DNA from: DASWYB01 sp036405195
GTDB lineage: Bacteria > Patescibacteriota > UBA1384 > 2-12-FULL-50-11 > DASWYB01
DNA: 7,796 nucleotides
Direction: 5' to 3'
Assembly: GCA_036405195.1 (NCBI GenBank)
Contig: DASWYB010000046.1
Location: forward strand, 1-7,796
Shown here piece by piece: positions 5,610 to 7,796 of the stretch. Position 1 is the first letter of the stretch; each line of letters starts with the position of its first letter. Position numbers and translations under genes: made by a program. The notes below the pieces were generated by a model. That model had not been told where the DNA came from and ran no database searches. It worked only from the letters and a program-made list of their open reading frames with translations.

Positions 5610-5683
5610 TACTTCCTTGTATACCATACATCCAAGCGCAGCAAGAACATATGATATAACAAGAGAAAGAGAGGAAGCGCACC
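5610..5683. promoter_or_regulatory. Divergent promoter region between pgl and gnd
   Basis: This 74-bp spacer must carry both promoters. For gnd the -10 candidates are TATGAT (5650-5655) or TATAAC (5655-5660), each 5 of 6 bases, without a clear -35. For pgl, on the minus strand, TGG followed by TATACA, just before the ATG at 5609, is a weak extended -10 that would place the start within a few bases of the ATG. The gnd ribosome binding site GAGGA (5671-5675) is at good distance. The close divergence suggests joint control, but no clear operator is seen. Confidence 0.45.
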
Positions 5684-6586
5684 ATGGAAAAAACACTTGG
5701 CATTATCGGCTTAGGAAAAATGGGAGCTGGACTGGCTCAGAATTTGGCCGATAAAAACTGGAGGGTTGTCGCGTATAACCGTACCCACTCTGTCACCCAA
5801 GCCTTAGCTTCAAAAGGGGTGACACCTACCACTTCGATCGAAGAACTCATTCAGCAGCTTCCTACGCCGCGAGTTGTATGGCTCATGCTCCCCGCCGGAG
5901 CAGTGACCGATGAACACATAGATATTATTGCCCCCTTACTCGAGAAAGGTGATATTGTCGTTGAAGGGGCAAACTCCTATTACGAAGATGCTGCTCCCCG
6001 CGCAAAGCGGCTGGCCGAAAAAGGTATTACCATGATCGATGTTGGCGTCTCTGGCGGACCAGGCGGAGCCCGCAATGGTGCCTGCCTCATGATCGGCGGC
6101 GACAAAGCAACTTACGACACACTCGAACCCTTATTTAAAGATTTAGCCCGTAACGGAACCGCCTACCAATTTTTCCCGGGAACTGGCGCCGGGCACTTTG
6201 CCAAAATGGTTCATAACGGCATCGAGTACGGCATGATGCAAGCGATTGCCGAAGGCTTTGCCATCCTTAAAGCGGCTCCTTTTAACTACACCCTCACCGA
6301 TGTGACAAAAATCTATAACGACGGGAGCGTCATTGAATCTCGTCTCACCCAATGGCTCGAATCTGGCTATACGCAACACGGCGAAGACCTGGCCGATGTC
6401 TCAGGGACGGTAAAACATACCGGAGAAGGTGAGTGGACCGTCAACACGGCAAAGAAGCTGAACATCCCCGCTCCCATTATAGAAGGCTCGTTCCAGTTCC
6501 GGGTCGAATCAGAAAAAAGCCCAAGCTACACAGGACAAGTCCTGTCAGTCCTGCGCGAACAATTCGGCGGTCATTCTGTTAAATAA
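5684..6586 (+). CDS. gnd: 6-phosphogluconate dehydrogenase, decarboxylating (short form)
   Basis: A 300-residue cytosolic enzyme oxidising and decarboxylating 6-phosphogluconate to ribulose 5-phosphate with reduction of NAD(P)+. The N-terminal Rossmann fold opens with GIIGLGKMG (6-14). The second strand ends in YNRT (31-34); an Arg after Asn at this place is common in NADP-preferring members, but preference cannot be read with certainty. VSGGPGGARNG (122-132) is the substrate-binding signature and HFAKMVHNGIEY (171-182) carries the catalytic lysine K174 and N178. At 300 residues it belongs to the short class (like Bacillus YqeC/GndA-type relatives) rather than the 470-residue class, which has a long C-terminal helical repeat. 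The ATG at 5684 has AGAGGAAG upstream. It is divergent from pgl, the preceding pathway step; zwf is not in the window. 3-Hydroxyisobutyrate dehydrogenase relatives were considered, but the HNGIEY motif is diagnostic. Confidence 0.93.
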   Translation: MEKTLGIIGLGKMGAGLAQNLADKNWRVVAYNRTHSVTQALASKGVTPTTSIEELIQQLPTPRVVWLMLPAGAVTDEHIDIIAPLLEKGDIVVEGANSYYEDAAPRAKRLAEKGITMIDVGVSGGPGGARNGACLMIGGDKATYDTLEPLFKDLARNGTAYQFFPGTGAGHFAKMVHNGIEYGMMQAIAEGFAILKAAPFNYTLTDVTKIYNDGSVIESRLTQWLESGYTQHGEDLADVSGTVKHTGEGEWTVNTAKKLNIPAPIIEGSFQFRVESEKSPSYTGQVLSVLREQFGGHSVK

Positions 6587-6615
6587 AAAAACTGGGGCGC
6601 TGCATGCAGCGCCCC
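6585..6615 (-). terminator. Terminator of the PrnB-like gene, overlapping the end of gnd
   Basis: A 22-bp perfect palindrome (6594-6615, arms GGGGCGCTGCA / TGCAGCGCCCC) lies between convergent gnd and the PrnB-like gene. Read on the minus strand it is followed by AG and seven Ts (6591-6585), a strong U-tract, so it is mainly the minus-strand terminator. On the plus strand only a weak TTGTC follows; it may slow but not efficiently stop gnd transcription. The T-run overlaps the gnd stop codon (6584-6586). Confidence 0.85.
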
Positions 6616-6627
6616 TTGTCGTCTCCT

Positions 6628-7683
6628 TTAGGAGAGAAGACTACTCACACGTACGCGGGCAACGTAGGTAAGTTCAAGAAGAAGATTGAGAATTGACGAC
6701 GTGTAACCACCACTTCCAACCGCCTGTGGTGATCGTATTGCCATGTTTGCCTCAGCCACTTTACGATGCGGGTACCGAAATTGCTCCAGCCCCACAATAA
6801 AGCGCCGCAAGGCCTCGAGTGACCGCTGAGTGTGCGCGTTTGGACATTCTTTCGCCATAGCTCGTTCAGCGCTCCGCAGAAGAGATCCCCCACGAACCAC
6901 CGTACCGAGATTGTCTCGTACAGATTGAGGCAGGTACTCCACGTTTTCCCGCCAGTAATGGCGGTACTCTGGAGTATCATCTTCGGCACCCCACACGAGC
7001 AAGTCAACAAGAGTGAGTGCCATCTGCGCCCCGCCTGGAGCATAGTAACTCTTCCCACCAACCACTTTCGGCTCAAAATAAGGCCGTAGGATCGTTGTGA
7101 AGAACTCGGGAGTAATTAACGCATGAACTCCAACAATGGCCTGAACCATAGCTTGGAATCCTTCATAGGCGCGAATCAGCGATTGCGCATACTGAGGGGA
7201 AGAAAGCGGAGTCTCCCTCGCCAGTTCGAGCAGGTCACATACGTCCGGAAGCTCTTTCATCGCAGCCGTGAAGCTATGAATGAAAAAACGCTCGCCAACC
7301 GTCCCGGTATAAGTACGAGTACGTGCGCCGGCTTGGTTCCGCGGCCCGTACGATTCCACCGTGTCTGCCGGAATTTCTCCCGTCTTTTGGCTAAGCAGCA
7401 GCAGTGCGCTTTCAAGCGGCTCATAGGTCGCTACCTGGCCGCCCCAACGAACAATTGTAGAGGCAACTAACCCAAGGTCTCGGGTCGCTGCCATTGCCTG
7501 TTCCCTATCAAAGAAAGCAATCCTTTCTCGGTCTGGTACATACCCAGAAAACGAATCATAAACCGCATCTGGCATCTGGAGACTATGAAATACCTCCGAG
7601 AAGTAACTATCCGCCCTGAGCGGGTCTAGGAGCGCAACGCGACGGCTCGCCTGCCAGCTCGCTTGGTACCTCGACATACGCAT
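6628..7683 (-). CDS. PrnB-like heme protein of the indoleamine 2,3-dioxygenase superfamily
   Basis: A 351-residue protein resembling PrnB, the heme enzyme that rearranges 7-chlorotryptophan in pyrrolnitrin synthesis, which is a structural relative of indoleamine and tryptophan 2,3-dioxygenases. The order of landmarks fits: an early DPLRA, RTYTG after the N-terminal third, RPYFEP (200-205) followed by GGKSYYAPGGAQ (209-220) and LLVWG (228-232), the EYLPQSVR segment, then QFRYPHRKVAE with H306, which lines up with the PrnB heme-ligating histidine (His313 as I recall), and GSGGYTSS (323-330) near the C-terminus. Length is close to PrnB's 361. Presence of heme and an indole-type substrate are inferences. 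No halogenase, oxygenase or tryptophan gene is adjacent, so pyrrolnitrin synthesis is unlikely to be the role. The start at 7683 has AAGGAG upstream; the longer frame from 7746 begins inside the -35 box. It is a single-gene unit with its own promoter and terminator. Confidence 0.85.
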   Translation of the reverse strand: MRMSRYQASWQASRRVALLDPLRADSYFSEVFHSLQMPDAVYDSFSGYVPDRERIAFFDREQAMAATRDLGLVASTIVRWGGQVATYEPLESALLLLSQKTGEIPADTVESYGPRNQAGARTRTYTGTVGERFFIHSFTAAMKELPDVCDLLELARETPLSSPQYAQSLIRAYEGFQAMVQAIVGVHALITPEFFTTILRPYFEPKVVGGKSYYAPGGAQMALTLVDLLVWGAEDDTPEYRHYWRENVEYLPQSVRDNLGTVVRGGSLLRSAERAMAKECPNAHTQRSLEALRRFIVGLEQFRYPHRKVAEANMAIRSPQAVGSGGYTSSILNLLLELTYVARVRVSSLLS

Positions 7684-7690
7684 GTTAAGT

Positions 7691-7696
7691 CTCCTT
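7691..7696 (-). promoter_or_regulatory. Ribosome binding site that fixes the PrnB-like start
   Basis: AAGGAG on the minus strand, 7 bases before the ATG at 7683. It decides against the upstream in-frame ATG at 7746, which lies in the promoter. Confidence 0.85.
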
Positions 7697-7717
7697 GCAT
7701 ACCAACAGGTTGCGCTT

Positions 7718-7735
7718 AGTATATCAAAATATACT
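7718..7735. repeat. 18-bp palindrome overlapping the PrnB-like promoter (operator candidate)
   Basis: AGTATAT (7718-7724), 4-base spacer CAAA, ATATACT (7729-7735): perfect 7-bp inverted arms. It covers the -10 box and part of the spacer, the classic place for a repressor site. The arms are A+T rich, so chance or overlap with the promoter consensus explains part of the symmetry. No regulator gene is in the window unless the gene starting at 7794 is one. Confidence 0.45.
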
Positions 7736-7746
7736 GAAACTGTCAT
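7718..7746 (-). promoter_or_regulatory. Strong promoter of the PrnB-like gene
   Basis: On the minus strand: ATGACA (7746-7741, 5 of 6), a 17-bp spacer and TATACT (7723-7718, 5 of 6) with a TGA extension just before it. With both hexamers near consensus, ideal spacing and an extended -10, this is one of the best promoters in the window. Transcription would begin near 7711, giving a leader of about 28 bases. Confidence 0.75.
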
Positions 7747-7758
7747 ACATATCTCGAA

Positions 7759-7787
7759 TTTACGTCCTCTTCTGTCTCGTATATAAT
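7759..7787 (+). promoter_or_regulatory. Divergent promoter for a gene beginning at 7794
   Basis: TTTACG (7759-7764, 4 of 6), a 17-bp spacer and a perfect -10 box TATAAT (7782-7787). The first transcribed base would be 7794, the A of the ATG at 7794-7796 that ends the window. No Shine-Dalgarno site lies before it. It therefore looks like the promoter of a leaderless gene, divergent from the PrnB-like gene, whose product is not visible. Confidence 0.55.
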
Positions 7788-7796
7788 AAGCCCATG

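Noticed and set aside
5610..5696. N-terminal extension of pgl from ATG at 5696
   Set aside because: It would overlap the start of gnd and occupy the only promoter space; no ribosome site precedes it and homologues start near 5609.
6621..6640. Small hairpin TCTCC-TTTA-GGAGA at the 3' end of the PrnB-like gene
   Set aside because: Only a 5-bp stem inside and just past the coding end, with no U-tract; the adjacent 22-bp palindrome explains termination.
7684..7746. N-terminal extension of the PrnB-like protein from ATG at 7746
   Set aside because: That ATG is part of the -35 hexamer and the extension covers the -10 box; AAGGAG is correctly placed for the ATG at 7683.
1..7796. CRISPR arrays, insertion sequences, phage genes or toxin-antitoxin pairs
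   Set aside because: I found no spaced direct repeats, transposase motifs, terminal repeats or paired small genes on either strand.

Overview
The window is a compact stretch of bacterial chromosome, roughly half G+C. It holds seven complete protein genes, the first 24 codons of an eighth at the left edge, and probably the start codon of a ninth at the right edge. No mobile element, CRISPR array, tRNA or rRNA is visible. All visible stops are TAA, with one TAG, and no gene has an in-frame TGA, so nothing points to a recoded genetic code. The gene set (short 6-phosphogluconate dehydrogenase, divergent 6-phosphogluconolactonase, DUF1801 protein, UvrD-type helicase N-terminus) and the very short or absent 5' leaders of some genes resemble Patescibacteria (CPR). 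That is an impression from family resemblance, not a proven placement; the S-box riboswitch is more familiar from Firmicutes.

Left part (1-1000): on the minus strand, an RmlC-like cupin gene (184-705) ends at a hairpin terminator. After the hairpin comes a new promoter and the start of a probable UvrD/PcrA-type helicase (73 down to 1). To the right of the cupin, on the plus strand, lies an apparent 90-nt promoter-to-terminator unit with no convincing ORF (791-915), a candidate small RNA.

Centre left (948-3434): a near-consensus promoter drives a SulP-family anion transporter with a C-terminal STAS domain. A small three-helix membrane protein follows, whose predicted start of transcription falls on its ATG, and then a DUF1801 protein.

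Centre (3441-4879): metK, S-adenosylmethionine synthetase, lies behind a nearly textbook SAM-I (S-box) riboswitch with a mutually exclusive antiterminator and terminator. The product of the enzyme should therefore shut off its own gene. The true metK start is most likely a GTG after the terminator, not the upstream ATG. metK and the convergent pgl gene share an 18-bp-stem terminator that contains both stop codons.

Right part (4875-7796): pgl and gnd, two successive steps of the oxidative pentose phosphate pathway (6-phosphogluconolactone to 6-phosphogluconate to ribulose 5-phosphate plus NAD(P)H), are divergently transcribed from a 74-bp spacer. No zwf is in view. The last complete gene encodes a PrnB-like member of the indoleamine 2,3-dioxygenase (IDO) superfamily. 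It has its own strong promoter overlapped by an 18-bp palindrome and no visible partner from a pyrrolnitrin pathway. This gene and the metK riboswitch are the most notable items. A recurring third theme is that three transcription units (73 minus, 2688 plus, 7794 plus) have a -10 box placed so that the mRNA would begin at or within a base or two of the ATG, while the other genes, apart from the internal operon gene at 2988, have Shine-Dalgarno sites.
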